Positions 46,202 through 59,254 of a stretch of 64,000 nt of DNA are shown here, piece by piece (positions within the stretch are counted from its first letter, which is position 1; the number at the start of each line of letters is the position of its first letter). The DNA is from Planococcus citri (taxonomy: Eukaryota; Arthropoda; Insecta; Hemiptera; Pseudococcidae), in assembly GCF_950023065.1 (NCBI RefSeq), contig NC_088677.1:58305469-58369468 (forward strand). The letters run 5' to 3'. A program made the translations under genes and the position numbers. The notes beneath the pieces are model-generated. The model ran no database searches. It had not been told where the DNA came from and saw nothing but the letters and a program-made list of their open reading frames with translations.

Positions 46202-49200
46202 GTAAATTGAAATTTTAATTAATTATCTGATTTAGAAAAAAAAATTATTTTGAGTTATTATGCCACAGACTGATCCATTTTCCGAATCGTGTAAATTATT
46301 TTACCATTTTTTTGTAAGTTTGAATTTTTAATATCAACTTGAGTTGTAATTTTCATTTAGGTATATTACTCGTAGTTTTATTCCAAAGTCCTATCTGAAT
46401 GCTCCATGAATTTTATGAATTCATTACTTTAATTTTTAATTGAACACTGGGTGACTTCAATTTTCCTGCTGAAAATTAGTGTGATATTTGTGTTGCAACA
46501 ATTTTTGGATAGGAAGTGAAAAACAAGATTTTCAGCAGATTTCCACCTTTACTTTGCAATGAGTTCAAAATTTATCATGTCCCATCTCATTGGAAAATTG
46601 AGCAATAATTTTTTTCTAATATATATATTTTTTAAGACCTCAAAATATGTTATTTGAACAAATCTCAACACTGAAATTGATTCATTTCTAAATTCAATCA
46701 TAAAAAAAATAATGAGAAAACATGTATGAAAAAAAAATGCTTCAAAAATAGATTTAGAGACCGGTATAGTGTTTATTTAAATTTTTCATTTGAAAAAAAA
46801 AATTCAATTAGTGTAGCTCGTCTTTGTAGATAATAATTTTACATTTCGATTAAAAATTTGAAAAATTAAAAACCAACTCATCTGGGGAACCTTTGAAGTC
46901 TTGTTACATTTTTTGGATCATAGATGAATAAAATCATAGTGAGAAGTGATAGAAAAAAAAACAACTGTCTGTGATCAAATTACAATTCTCAGTAATATAC
47001 GAGCACATTTCCGAACTTTGGACTTCTTTATTCATTATTATTTACCTGAAACCATTATCAAATAGTGGACTGTCTAGACAGCTTGTCTACCTCTCAACAC
47101 CACACAGGGAAATACCCTTGTGTGATTTTTCAAGATTTTTTTTTTCAAAATGCCAAAAATTAAAAATTATGACCTACCAGACCTCCCTATCACAACATAA
47201 TCATTTCGTCTAAATACCAACACCTTTTCTTATTTTAGAGGACATAAAATAGCCTACAAAATACCTTACTCTTGAGCCCTGTAAATGTAAAACATCCATT
47301 AAAACTTATCCATCAATATCAAAATACGAGTAAGATATTTTAGATTTTTTTCAAAAAATAAAATAGGTAGGTATACGCCTGCTTGATGGAATTCCTCTAA
47401 ATACTTCAGGCAAACAAAAATCCAGCACTCCACATACGTTCAGATATTTTTTCGAAAAACGACAATGTAAAAAAACGTAGCATTGAAATTCTATTGTGCA
47501 CATAGTCACAATATACCTAATGCAGCACTTCCTAGAACAACTCGATCCTGCAAAACATCTCAATCACAAAACGTCTGTCCAACGAAACATTCCAAGAAAT
47601 TTCGCGTTTCTTCAGCACCTCGTCTTCGTCGTCGAGTCGTTAGTTCAAAAACCCTCCGCAACAACCACGTAACGCACCACATACCAAACAAATCGTATTA
47701 CAGTGGATTCTGCCTTCTGCCCTATGGCGTAAGTTTCGACTTCGAGACACTTTCACTATCACAAAGTTTTATATACTCGTACATTTATATATCGGGAAGT
47801 ATAACACATCAAGGGCGCATAGTATCGAGTGCGGGTGTTGTTCGATAAGAGAATCGAGATTCGACTCGACGATGATGATGATGAGGTGCGGTGTGTGGCA
47901 AGTAGTGGCAAGACGAAGCCACAAGTACACATTGGAGAAATCTTCTCCAGTTCCAGTCTTTGGCGCCGCATAGCACACGTTTTCTTGTCACATACATACT
48001 TCACCTTCGTAGATAGTTCATAACTACCGGATTATAGTGGACGGCTTCTGCTATTTTAATCATTTCCTAGTTTTCTTTCTCTTTCTCTCCCTCGCGCAGG
48101 TTTTTTTAATACTTCATTCTTATAACTCGATAATTATTGTTATTTACGTTTACGAGCGTATTTTAGTAACGTTTTTTTAATTGACGTGAAATTTTAGAAG
48201 GCCAATTTTATTACTCATTAAGGATGAAATTAAATCACCTGTATTCGAATTTTTTTTGGGGACATGCATAATATCTGCCATAGTATAGGGTGTCAGGTTT
48301 GAATGTAGGTATCGTTAAACATGTCCAAATTATCGTAAACTATATAGTCGGTGGCTCGTCAAAATAGTCTTAAAAAATTATCTTGATTTTTTTTCACGTC
48401 GTATACTACGTAGGAATTTTCGTGTTAGTTGTAAACATCGCAGCGATTTCACTGTTGTGTTGAAAATCTTGATAAAAAATTTACGACGAATCGCGGAAAT
48501 TACCTTTCCAAAGAGCAATTCATCGACCAACGAAGGGAATATTTTTCCATCTTCGATATTTTAGGGTACCTGGTCAGCAGTACTTTTTGGCCACAAAGAT
48601 TAGTCTTGGTAGTAAAAGCCATAGAGTTGACATTTTAACGGGTGTGCTCGATGACGAACTTAGTCAGGTTCGAGGGGTAGAAGAGGGGGGAGGGCATCAC
48701 GGGTTTTAAATACGTATTCGGCGAAAAGAAATGGTGTTCGAAACGTGCGGTTTGGCCGTTTAAAATAATCGTCAACTCAAATCCAACCGAGTTTAAATAA
48801 CTCCGAAGGTGGAATAAATTATATTAACTAGCGTACTCAGCGGGTATATTGGTTATAAAATAAACTAGAATCCGGCGTGCTTGTTGTAATTTAAAAAGAG
48901 AGAGACTGCGAGCAAGACAGAGGAGCCTGTGTGTGTATATGCTGGACGCGAGCAATGAGAGACGAAAAGAAAGAAGAGAGCATATAGGTAGGTAAAAAAA
49001 AAGAGCAGCGAAAAAAAAAAGAACTAAAACGACCTGTATGGAGATCAGGTTGTATGGTACCTGCAGGTTGCTCGTCCGGTGGGTGTGAGTGGGTACGTTG
49101 ATGGTACTTCCAGGAGTGCAACTTCGTATATTGTAACGACAACTGGCCAGCACGGAATGCGTATGTGGGTGACACGACGGTATGTACCAGAGTGGCTCTC

Positions 49201-49856
49201 CTCAGTCCACCGTGTACTCTATGCTGGTACAAGTACGAACTACGAAGAAGAAGAAGAAGAAGAAGAAGGTAAAAAAGTGAATCATGCGAGTGAACGAACT
49301 GAATAGAAAAGATTATACGCGCCAAGCCGCGATGTATTACATAAAGTTCAATTAAAAAATAAATATTAAAAAAAAAAACACGAATAAATACAACACACGA
49401 CGACCAAACCGAGCTACGTGTCTTTGATATATACTCCTTATACCGAGAGTCGATGATAAAAAATATACATTTCCTATAAATGTTTGATATTAATGTCATA
49501 ATTTTCTAGATCCGGGATCGTTGCCATAAATTGTGAACGCAATTTATGACGCCTTCCCTCTACATACTGGCGAGTTTTTCGCCCGTAATTCATATACAGA
49601 AGCTGTTTTATCCGATATGCTACATTATCGCGATCGCGTCTCAATTACGAGCTGCTGAGGCACGCCGAAGTGCTGCAAGTACGCGAGCTACTTGTTCCAG
49701 AGCTGGTATCGACCCGGTACATCGAGTCAGGGTTGAAAAATATCCCAGTCTGTGGCATAATAGTACCTCACTTTATAACGCATTAAGTCGATTAAACATA
49801 TAAATGTAAACGCATCCACGCCTTATTCTAATCTGATTTTCAATTTTTTTTCGCAG
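46202..49856 (+). other. Intron 1 of the Snail-family gene (3,655 bp)
   Basis: The donor is AAAG/GTAAAT. The acceptor TTTTTTTTCGCAG ends at 49856 with a pyrimidine tract and a CTAAT branch-like site at 49828-49832, 25 bases upstream. The first part (46202-47430) is AT-rich. 47440-49860 is GC-richer, with a GATGATGATGATGAG stretch near 47870, a CACCTG E-box at 48236-48241 and a GAA microsatellite. Long frames in it, such as the 202-codon minus-strand frame at 48891-49499, are low complexity and show no domain. The GC-rich half is a plausible intronic enhancer region. Confidence 0.8.
49244..49268 (+). repeat. (GAA)n microsatellite in intron 1
   Basis: About eight GAA units in a row, flanked by TAC and by GTAAAAAAG. 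Confidence 0.9.
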
Positions 49857-51067
49857 ATTTATCAGACGACAATTCAGAACCGGAAAACTTGAGCACGAAA
49901 CCCGAAGACTTATCGTGTAAAACGCTAACGCCACCTCCAGCCATAGCTCTCGTCAGCGTGAAGAAAATCGACGAAGATGAACAAAACGGTATCCCTCATC
50001 CGGCATTCAACTCCACCGAACGCGGCTTCGGCCAACACTTCCTTACCAAATCCGGCTCTGGTGGCCCTCTCGAACCGCTCAATCTGAACACATCGGTTAA
50101 CCACAGCCATGACCAGCCACAGAATCCATCTTGGCCCAGAACCGTACCAGCCCACTATCCACCTCATTACATCCCTCTGAACTACATCTACCCTGCTCAG
50201 AGCGAAGTGCTGCCACCTTATTACTATTCGTCTCCGTCGCCGACACGTCTACCACACGAGCCCATCTCACCTTACGAGCCATGCGGGTCACCTACTCGTC
50301 ACGCTTTTACACCATTCCGATCGCATGTTCCTGTCATCGCAGCGTTACCTCATCCGCCCGAGTCTCGTCTTTACCTAACGCAGCCCGGAGAACACTCGCC
50401 ACTCTCGCCCACCTCGACGTCTTCCTCAAACTCGTACCCTTCATACTACCCAGACCCGTCGCCACCTCCGATCAGCCCCGAAGACCTGTCATCTCCAGGC
50501 AGCGTCGGCAGCAACGGTAACGACAGCAGTGGTTCCAGCAGCACTAGTTCCAAAAAGAAGAAAGATTCCGCTCCCAGATACAAATGCTCGTTCTGTTCCA
50601 AATCCTACTCCACGTACTCCGGTCTCTCCAAACACCAGCAATTCCATTGCACAGCCAACGAAGACGCCGCTTCCAAAAAGAAATTCAAATGCAAATACTG
50701 CGACAAAGAGTACAACTCGCTGGGCGCATTGAAAATGCACATCAGAACGCATACGCTACCATGTAAATGTCAACTTTGCGGTAAAGCTTTCTCCAGACCT
50801 TGGCTGCTGCAAGGTCACATCAGAACGCACACCGGAGAAAAACCATTCTCGTGTCCGCATTGTAATCGAGCTTTTGCCGATAGATCAAACTTGAGAGCGC
50901 ATCTCCAAACGCATTCCGACGTGAAAAAGTATTCGTGTCCGACCTGCAGTAAAACCTTCTCGAGGATGTCTCTGCTCAGCAAACACACCGATGGAGGATG
51001 TCCGGGCGTCTCAACCGGCGTCATCCGAGTTACCGAAGATATCAAATCGTTTTATTTGAATAACTAA
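49857..51067 (+). CDS. sna/esg: Snail-family C2H2 zinc-finger transcription factor, coding exon 2
   Basis: Joined to exon 1 this gives a 436-residue protein. Residues 42-48 (PENLSTK) and 49-55 (PEDLSCK) are back-to-back CtBP-type motifs; the second fits PxDLSxK exactly. A third PEDLS lies at 241-245. A Pro/Ser/Tyr-rich linker runs to about 262, then KKKK at 266-269. Five zinc fingers follow with ligands C277/C280/H293/H297, C312/C315/H328/H332, C338/C341/H354/H358, C366/C369/H382/H386 and C394/C397/H410/C415. The last is the CCHC finger typical of Snail proteins. The segments LGALKMHIRTHTLPCKC, FSRPWLLQGHIRTHTGEKPF and FADRSNLRAHLQTH are Snail-family signatures. The family binds CANNTG (CAGGTG) sites and represses in the nucleus, in mesoderm, neural and stem-cell programmes. 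Fingers look nearest Escargot/Snail rather than Scratch; I cannot separate sna from esg. The stop is at 51065-51067. Confidence 0.97.
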
Positions 51068-51860
51068 GCAAGACCAATAGCCCTCTGATTATTGCCCCCC
51101 CCTTATTATTCCAAATTTGTGACTTAACACGTTAAAATAAAATGTCCGATAGACGTTAAAAATACATACGACCATATCACATATGCGTATAATTAACTAA
51201 GTCGATAATTTTTCATGCTTTAATATATTTTATTATAATTATTATAAAATAATTGTTTTTCCAAAAGACTGAAATTTTTTTATATCGAAATCAAAAACAT
51301 ATTTTCTGAATCAAATTTTTTTTGACAATTTTTCTTTTTTATTCATCATTTGAAAATGCTAAGAAAACAATTTTTTAAGTCACTATTTTTTATACTTAAT
51401 TTATCAATTTTTTTTTTAGGTGTTATCGTGAATGTATTTGTGTTTTTTCTCTTTCTGTACATACGATCACTTTCTTTCTCTTCTGTTGTCTGTTTCTCTT
51501 TTTATATTGTATATAATATGTGGTATTTTTTTATTTTTTTTGCTATTATACTTGATGTATGTATAAATTTGGAACCACGAGGTTTTCTTTTTAAAAAACT
51601 AGTCATGCCTTAGGCGCCATATTATTTACCATTATGTACACATTATTAAAATCGATTCTCGAATAATGTAAAATAACGAACAAAAAATCTTCGAATCAGT
51701 TACTACACATTACAAAAAAAAATTTTTAAGTGCCTTATGTTGTACAGTATTTATTGTGTTCCGTTAGATTTATAAGTCTATGAGATTACGTTTTTTCTCT
51801 CTTTTTTTTATATATTTACATATTTTTATTTCTATTATAAAATAAATGTTTTTCTTTGAA
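51068..51860 (+). other. 3' UTR of the Snail-family gene
   Basis: AT-rich, with no credible coding frame (51350-51613 is Phe/Leu-rich translation of T tracts). Two AATAAA signals are visible: 51136-51141, close to the stop, and 51841-51846, followed by a U/G-rich ATGTTTTTCTTTG. Several ATTTA words and long T tracts lie between. The two signals allow a short UTR of about 90 bases and a long one of about 790; which is used is unknown. Confidence 0.5.
51841..51846 (+). terminator. Distal polyadenylation signal AATAAA
   Basis: Canonical hexamer downstream of the Snail-family stop codon, with T/G-rich sequence right after it. A proximal AATAAA lies at 51136-51141. Site use is inferred. Confidence 0.45.
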
Positions 51861-54800
51861 CAATTAAAATATCGCTTTTTATTTCTCAAAAGGTTGATAT
51901 ACGACTTTGTATTACGCAGGTGAAATGTACACCACCTATAGAAGAAGGTAAGTATACATATTCGACGCTATATGGACGACATTCCACAAAAATATCTTCG
52001 ATTTCGAATACCATACAGGCATAGGCTACAACGTATAATGAATCTCGTAATAATGTATGAGTGCACAACTTGCATCAAGCACAATCAGAAAAACCGTTAT
52101 CAAACATGAGACTGCGTTCATTAAAATATAACTCCCTGTATCAAAAATCGGTGACATACTTACACTCGATTTTTTTTTTTTAAATAAATTCCACAATCCA
52201 CGATGAGAAAAAATATTGACGTCGAGTACAATCATATTGCAATTTATAGGTAGGTAGGTACACGAATCAACCCAATTTGTTATGGTAAGGAAAAGGACTT
52301 TCTTACTCATTTCCTTGGAGGAATGAAAATTTTGAATGAAACGAATCGAATAGATGCCTACCTACATATTAAGTCGTGTGTTTACTTGGGGGACCTCTAA
52401 TTGAAAAAAAAATCAATACATAGTTTTTTTCCATTTTGAACGAGATTTTATCAAATTCACCATCCCCTCGTCTCCCTCAACAAGAAACCACTGCAAATTT
52501 TGAACCTCAACCCCAGTTTTACCAATTTCACGAATAAATTCCTAAAGTAGAGCAGGTTGTCGGATAACGTCAATTAATCCTATACCCGATCTATCCATCG
52601 AAAAATCCCTCCTGCTTTGAGCCTCCATTTACCAGCCTGAAATAAACCATCACCAATCAAATGATAAATAACATTACTTATTCGAGATAAATCGATCAAA
52701 ATTCAAAAATTCTAAATGAAGAGGACAAAAAGTCAAAAAATGTCCACAATTTCAAAGTCAACAGTTGAAAAAAAAATCATACAATTAAGATATAAAATCT
52801 TCCATGGTTCAAGAAAATCTTACGAAAACAAACATTTTTCAAAATAACTTCATCTGCTTAGAAAAATTGTAAAAAATATAAATCAAGTCTAGTACCTCAC
52901 CCCCCCCCCTCAGTGTCCCAAATGAAAAATGTAGAAAAATTGTGCAACATCGTGAAAGTAAATATATATTTACTCATTACTTGGACAATTTTTTGTGTCG
53001 AGCATTTGTTTTCACCTTCTTTCATTTTTTGCCCACTTTTGCCTTTGAGGTAGAGAAAGGCTCATCCCAAAAAACTGCCTTCGGATGTAAAATGATAACA
53101 ATACAACGCATGCATCAAGCTATAGATTTTTGAAGAAGCTGACTTCAATTCAATTTCATCAACCATTGGACCCATAAGGAGTATGGACCGAAAATAACCA
53201 CACTAGTAAATGGGGGAGGGAAATGGGTGATAAAAGTCAAAAATGTTAAAAAATACTTACCTACTTTATGGATATTGAATTACAGGTTTTTGAGAATGCC
53301 GATTTCAATATTGCATCTGCCATTCACCCCACAGACCGAAAATGACTTCACTAAGGAATGAGGGAAGGTACGAGATTCAAAATTTTTGAAATTTATTTCT
53401 AGTACAATACATTTTGAACGCCATGCTCATCTCCTCAGGCATACCTTGTGTTTGTTGGTCAAATTATCTCAAAAATAAATTTATCGCGATTGAAAATCAT
53501 TTCAATTTGGCACTCCCCCCCCCTTCCAACAGCAGCTCAATTTGTGTTTGACGGTCAAATGATTTTCAAAAATGAAATTCATGTCCTCAGAAAGCAAAAC
53601 CCCTCGTTTTAAAACCAATATTGTAGCTAAATTAAAAAAAAAAATGGTTTGGTATCTCCAACCCCCCTCCCTCACCCAGGACCATTTTGGATTTTGAGAT
53701 TAATGGTGATTAAAAATGAGTGTAAGAGTTTTAAATCATGGATAAGTAGGTACGTTTTTTGCTTAAGATGACTCAATTCTTGAAATTCCAAATTTTAAAA
53801 AGTCTCTCAAAATATCAAGAAGTCAAATTTGAAAGCTTTATAGGTTCAGTTTTAGTAATTCACTGACCCCCCCCCCCCCGTCTGACATGATTTAAGAAAA
53901 TATCCACGATTTTTTCCACAAGTTTTTCAAAAGTCGGATCTAAAGTCACAAAGTCAAAAAGATTTTTTTTTTGAATTTTTATTTTAAAAATCTGACACAA
54001 TGTCAGAAACTCCACAAGATTTTTTTTCAAGTTATCAATATGTAGACAACCTCACAAAGATTGATCGGTTTTCTAAGTTTTTTGAAGTCTGACATAATGT
54101 TAGAAAGTCAACTACCTAAATTTCTTTCCAAGTTTTTAAATGTCATGCCACGCAAATAATTCTGAGATTGTCCGAAACTATTTCTCATCTGGACTATTCA
54201 GTTTTCCAAAAAAAGTTGATTTTTGAAAAAGTGTTTTGCAACCTCCTCCCTTATGCTCCTCGATCCCAACACTCTCAATTTATGGTCCATCAAACTTGAA
54301 AATATAAATTTTTTTAAAAATGGTGTTACCTATAGACTAATTGTGTGTCTCTTTACCTTTCCTTTTCCAAATTTTTCGCCAACCAAACTTGAAGAATCGA
54401 TTCTCAAGTATGAAAGAATATTATTCTGTCGCAAAAAGGTGACGAAAATTCAAATTTTTAAGTCAATAAAATCGTGAGAAACGTAGATTTTCTAATGAAT
54501 TTTCATTGAAATTTATTACTTATAAAATAAAATAATGGTGCAAGTTCGTTGAATTTTTCTGGAAAAGTGATGGAACTTCTTTTCTTCTATTTTTTAGTGT
54601 ATTTTCTACCACTGGATGATTACTGAAAAAATTGAGTGAATTATTCAATCATTACTTTATTGATCGTATTTACAAAAATAAGTATTTTTCTTTGTAGAAT
54701 ACGAGTAAGTATTTCTGGAAAGAAAAAAATATGATAAATCAATGAAATCTGCAGGTACATAAACTTAGCATTAAAGATACCCATAGAACGCGACATGAAC

Positions 54801-55060
54801 ACGATTATATTACACTTTGCCATTAGAAACAACGGCTCTAATATCCTCTTTTTTCCTCTCCTCCAGGACACCAATCAACGATTCCAGCTCAATATACCAT
54901 TTCAATGCATTTCTAATCACATCCATCATATCGTCAAAATATTTATTACAAATAATGCATATTTACTCAACAGTACACATTAGTATGTAGATACACCTTA
55001 CATTAGTCAGGTATACTTGAATAAGTACATATTTTTCAAACAACACGAAGCCTGAGGATT
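51861..55060. other. AT-rich non-coding DNA downstream of the gene
   Basis: Decayed repeat texture with recurring CTCCCTC/CCCCCC tracts and AGTCAAAAATGTTAAAAAA-like phrases (52690-53760). There is a short tandem region with TCTGACAxAATGTxAGAAAGTC-like units near 53878, 53990 and 54085. No coding region is supported. The frame at 54223-54477 has no motif. Confidence 0.35.
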
Positions 55061-55069
55061 CGATTACAG

Positions 55070-55133
55070 CAAAAAAAAAAAAAAAAAAAAGCATAAAGAC
55101 TTCATGATGATGTCTTTATGCATTTTTTCCCCA
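55070..55133. repeat. Poly-A and small perfect hairpin
   Basis: An A tract of about 21 bases (55070-55090) runs into GCATAAAGAC (55091-55100), an 11-base loop and the exact complement GTCTTTATGC (55112-55121), followed by ATTTTTT. The A and T tracts extend the stem by further A-T pairs. Too short for a microRNA precursor; function unknown. Confidence 0.6.
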
Positions 55134-55139
55134 ACTGTT

Positions 55140-57700
55140 GCGAAAATAACAGAGAGCTATCGATTTCGCGTACAGCATCTTCCTGTTAATAATCCTGGTG
55201 CAATCTTATCTCAATAAATCGTTACATGCACCAAAGATACGAGTTTCAATTGCCACAACAAGTACATGCGGACGAGCGATTGTTGAAAAAGATAAAATTA
55301 TTCGTGCCCGGTAACATGTCATTTTTAATGGGATTAAATTTATTATTTAGAAAAAAAAATAGATATCTACATATAAAGTTGAAAAAAATAAACTAAAATC
55401 GGAGTAAAAAATCGCACAATTACTTATACGGTATACGTACCTACGAGTACATACATACATGCTCCAAAAGCGTGAAAATTTCCACTTTTTTTTGGAATAT
55501 AGAAGATTTACTCGTAGGTACAGACGACGTTATACGTATAGACGAGTATAGCTAATCGGATTTTAAAACTGTGCTATGGTTAACGAGACGTACAATAATT
55601 TTACCAAAATTACAGCCCACCTAATCTCGAATACTTTCCGCTAGTATTACCCATTAGTTCAATTGCTTTTAATTTTAAACGTGTCAATTAAGCCGGTTGG
55701 TTGGTATGTCGTATCAGAATGACTTTATCCAATTAATACGCTTTAAATACTGGTATATTTGTCTCCTTGATGTACCAGTATAAATCGTTTTGATCGTTTT
55801 GTTTCGCATCTTCTGTATATTTATAATAGGTACCCTTACGAATTAATTTCTTACTTATTTTTTGCAAATATCTGTACAAATGTACACAGAAACGATGGCC
55901 AGTTTGGAATTTTTTATATGATACTTGTCAAAATGTACTACACTCGTGCAATCCATGCACCAAAATTAAATAAAAACAACAAAAATACATGTTTTTGGCT
56001 TTAGCGATTAGTATACGAACACGTGTCAATGAACTAGCATGCGAGTTAATCTTCATAAAAATATTCCATTCATTTTTGTTATACTCTCCCGGTCCAGAGG
56101 TGTAGCCCTCAAAACAAATTTGGACAATAAATTAGATAGTTAGGTACATATAATTAAAATTGATTTTTTTTACTAAAGACATCTTTCAAATCGAAAAAAA
56201 CAAAAAAATGCATAAAATAAAAAAATAATCAAAATAACGTAGAAAATTTTTTTAATGAAACAAGTAGTAAGTAAGTAAGTACCTTTTCGTATCTGACATA
56301 TTAGGGAAAATAGTAACTAATTGTCATTATTACTGAATATGTAAAAGTACTACATACAATGAAAAAATCTAAAAAAAATAAAATCGTTTTTTGAACGCTT
56401 AGGAACCCGGTCTCATCAGGTTTCACAAATACAATAGAAAATAATGAAAAAAAATGCGAATGAAAAAAAAAGAAACAGAAACAGGAAAATGAATCACACG
56501 ACTGCACGTATTTTTTTACCTACATTAAAACAAGAAAAACAAATTTGCAGCTTTAGAAAAACAAATTTTTTGAACGTAGACTTCATTTTCTCAAGAAATA
56601 ATGAAGAGTTCAAAGCTTTTTTTTTTGACAAAAATTGAAAATTTGCATGTTTGCATCACAATTAATATTTCAAAAAATATTAATATTAGTTTTTAAGAGA
56701 AGGATGAGTGATGCTTAAAATAATTTGTGCAATTTTTATCAAATTTTACTCCATTTCATATGATAGTGAATGAACTTTTTAAAATTTCCGCATTTTTTTT
56801 GTTTCTTCATTTTTTTTTTTTTAAGATTTTGCTCAAATTTTGCGAAGTTATATGAACTTTTGCTTATTTTTAAATAATTTTCCCTAGTTTCATTTTTCAG
56901 AAATTTTTGCATTTGCTCAGTTAATTTTGTGATGGATCACTTATTTTTTTATGAGCATGATATTTTTTCAAAATTACGTACCATTTCATTATATATATAA
57001 GAACCATACATGTAATTCTTATGCTTTGAGGTTACAGTTTTTTTCAGTGATATTGGGTTGACTGAAGACAATCCTAAGAGGATTAAGAGGACAAAAAAAA
57101 GAGAAATCTTTGAAATTTTCCTCAACTCAAGGTACAAATTTTCCTGTTGTAAAAAAAAACTAAAATTTCTTAATCTGAGGTCAATTTTGTCTATGGAAAT
57201 TGCTATTTTGGCATCTCGGAGGAAAGGAGGATGTCTCGATCCTCTGAAAAAAGTGCAACTAGCGAATTCCCCCTCCTTCTCCCCCATCTACTTTAAAAAA
57301 TTTACGTAGGTATAAGAAAATGCGTATCAAAAGTTGAATTTTCATGTTTGAAAATTAAGTACTAAGTAGCGTCGTTTCAAGCAGAGAATCAGGGACCCCC
57401 CCCTTCGTGTAAAAACTTATTAAGCTCATCTACAATCTGACATTTGTCAGAATTTTTCAGGGGAAGTTATATTAAAGTATTCAAAAAAAAATCCTTTTTT
57501 TGTTCCACGATTTTGTCTAATTTTTATTTTTTTATTGGGATATTGCTCTACCATAGGACATTTTATTTATCAAATTTTTGGAAAAATCATGACAAGAAAA
57601 TCAATTTTTCATTCAAATTATTGAGTGATTGGAAGTTTCGTGCTTCTTCTCCTTCAATTATTTTATTATAGTCACAAATCAAAATCAAGTATTGTACTAT
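55140..57700. other. Non-coding, no gene seen
   Basis: 55140-56050 is a low-copy island with TACGTACCTACGAGTACATAC-like words. 56050-57700 is AT-rich with long A and T runs. Frames such as 56949-57287 (-) and 57058-57309 (+) overlap each other and have no motif. Confidence 0.35.
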
Positions 57701-57712
57701 TTTCTCTACTTT

Positions 57713-57790
57713 CGACAGGAGGAGTGAGAAGAAGAAGAGGGGGAGGGGGAGGAGGAAGAGGACGGAAATGAGGGAGGGGCGGGGGGTCAT
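57713..57790 (+). repeat. Purine-rich tract
   Basis: Nearly 75 bases of almost pure G/A on the + strand (GGAGGAGTGAGAAGAAGAAG, then G-rich blocks such as GGGGGAGGGGGAGGAGGAAG and GAGGGAGGGGCGGGGGG). Such tracts can form triplex or G-quadruplex structures. It is non-coding; the minus-strand frame across it (57587-57901) is incidental. Confidence 0.7.
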
Positions 57791-57899
57791 AGGACACCCT
57801 GTGTATTTACAACACATCACCCTTCCACAGCACCAAAAAAAAAGGTAAAAAGTCAAAAATCTGGTATTGTACATACATAGTAAAAATACGTAGGTAGGC

Positions 57900-59140
57900 A
57901 TATAAATATCTTAAATTTTGGTATTATTTTTTGATAAACAGCCAAGTCGAATAAATTTTGATATTAATGACGCCTTAAGATAAGCAATAAATTATGACGT
58001 GTAAATGAAAACAGCGTATACGAAACGATTAACCTATATACCAGTAAGATAATTTGGCGTAACAAATCAGATATCATTGAACGCGTGAATTGCGAAAATG
58101 TATATTATAGCGTAAGTATATAGTATAGGTATATAAGGTATACCATAAGGAGTCGCAGCTGCATCCATTTAATATGGATCGAAGGGAGAAAAAAAGTTGA
58201 ATCGCGCAAACTATACTCGTTATATTAAAAGGTTCAATTCGTTTGTCAGGTATTGAGAATTGATTGCGATTCGATTGTTCTAATTGCAACGAAATCATTT
58301 ATTTCAGTTATAGGTCGTTAACAAAATACAGTCACGACTTGGCGCAAAAAACGTGCTAATAGTTGATGAACTTGTATTTACACTCTTCCCTCGCCTCCCC
58401 CTCGCTGTTTGGCGCGCGCGATCCGCTACAATGCTATAAGGTATCCTATAGATAGATATTGCAATGTATCGTACCTACAGTTAATATGCGCCGCAGCAGC
58501 GCAGCATTTTATATAGATACGGTGAAAATTAATCGTACAATAATTACCGATTAACGTTGGCGGTTTGTTTTGGTCTACGGTTTACCCATATCGTACCTAC
58601 TACGTGGTCAGTGTAACGTGTGGTATTCATGATTCCATTCTATTGGAATAGCGGTCACGAGGTAAAATGATACTGCAAAAGTCACACGTACATATACACA
58701 GATCACATCACAGATGGTTATAGGTGTTTTTTTCTTTTTGAATACTTTATCTACGGTAGCTGGGTAAGGTAAGTATATAGCATCGGTCGCACTTTTTTGG
58801 AATACGTCCCAAGTGTTGGAGAATTTATTCGACTGGTATATTCTTTGCATCTCCGTGTCTTTCTGTGTCCATGTAATTCTCTGCGTACTGTTTGCCTTTA
58901 GATCAGATAGAGTTAAAAGATTAATGATACGATTTGCGTTGATGAACGATGATGAAATACCTTTTGTAATCGAATAGAACGAGAAGAACGAACTGAGTCT
59001 TGGTGAGAGAAACTTAGGTAGGTACTACAGGCGAGGAGATGAAGGATCGAACGACTGGATAGATGCAACTTTTCTGCGAGTAAACAGACAGTGTAATTCG
59101 GTATTTTGAGGTTAGTATGTAGGTACCTTTCTGAGGACGC
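57900..59140. other. Low-copy island, no gene seen
   Basis: Balanced composition with CG words (GGCGCGCGCGATCCGC near 58412; GCCGCAGCAGCGCAGC near 58490). Minus-strand frames at 58074-58298, 58608-58850 and 58913-59365 have no domain. A regulatory role is possible; no coding evidence. Confidence 0.35.
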
Positions 59141-59254
59141 AGGGGCGAACTGGCTTACGATGTTAACTGGCGATTGCCATAGGGGTCCAGAGACATCAAA
59201 GGGTTCTCGGTGCCCCATTTTTAAGCAAACAAAAAATAAAATACTATTTTCACT

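Noticed and set aside
48891..49499. 202-codon minus-strand open frame in the Snail-family intron
   Set aside because: Leu/Phe/Ser-rich low-complexity translation of an antisense GAA tract and T-rich DNA, no domain, and many overlapping frames on both strands.
50489..50752. Antisense and other-frame ORFs over the Snail-family exon (also 49925-50167, 50097-50291, 50131-50520, 50815-51045)
   Set aside because: Shadows of the real coding strand, with no domains of their own.
49889..51067. Reading the Snail-family protein as starting at 49889
   Set aside because: The codon there is TTG. The frame is open upstream to a clear acceptor at 49857 and joins in phase to the SNAG exon.
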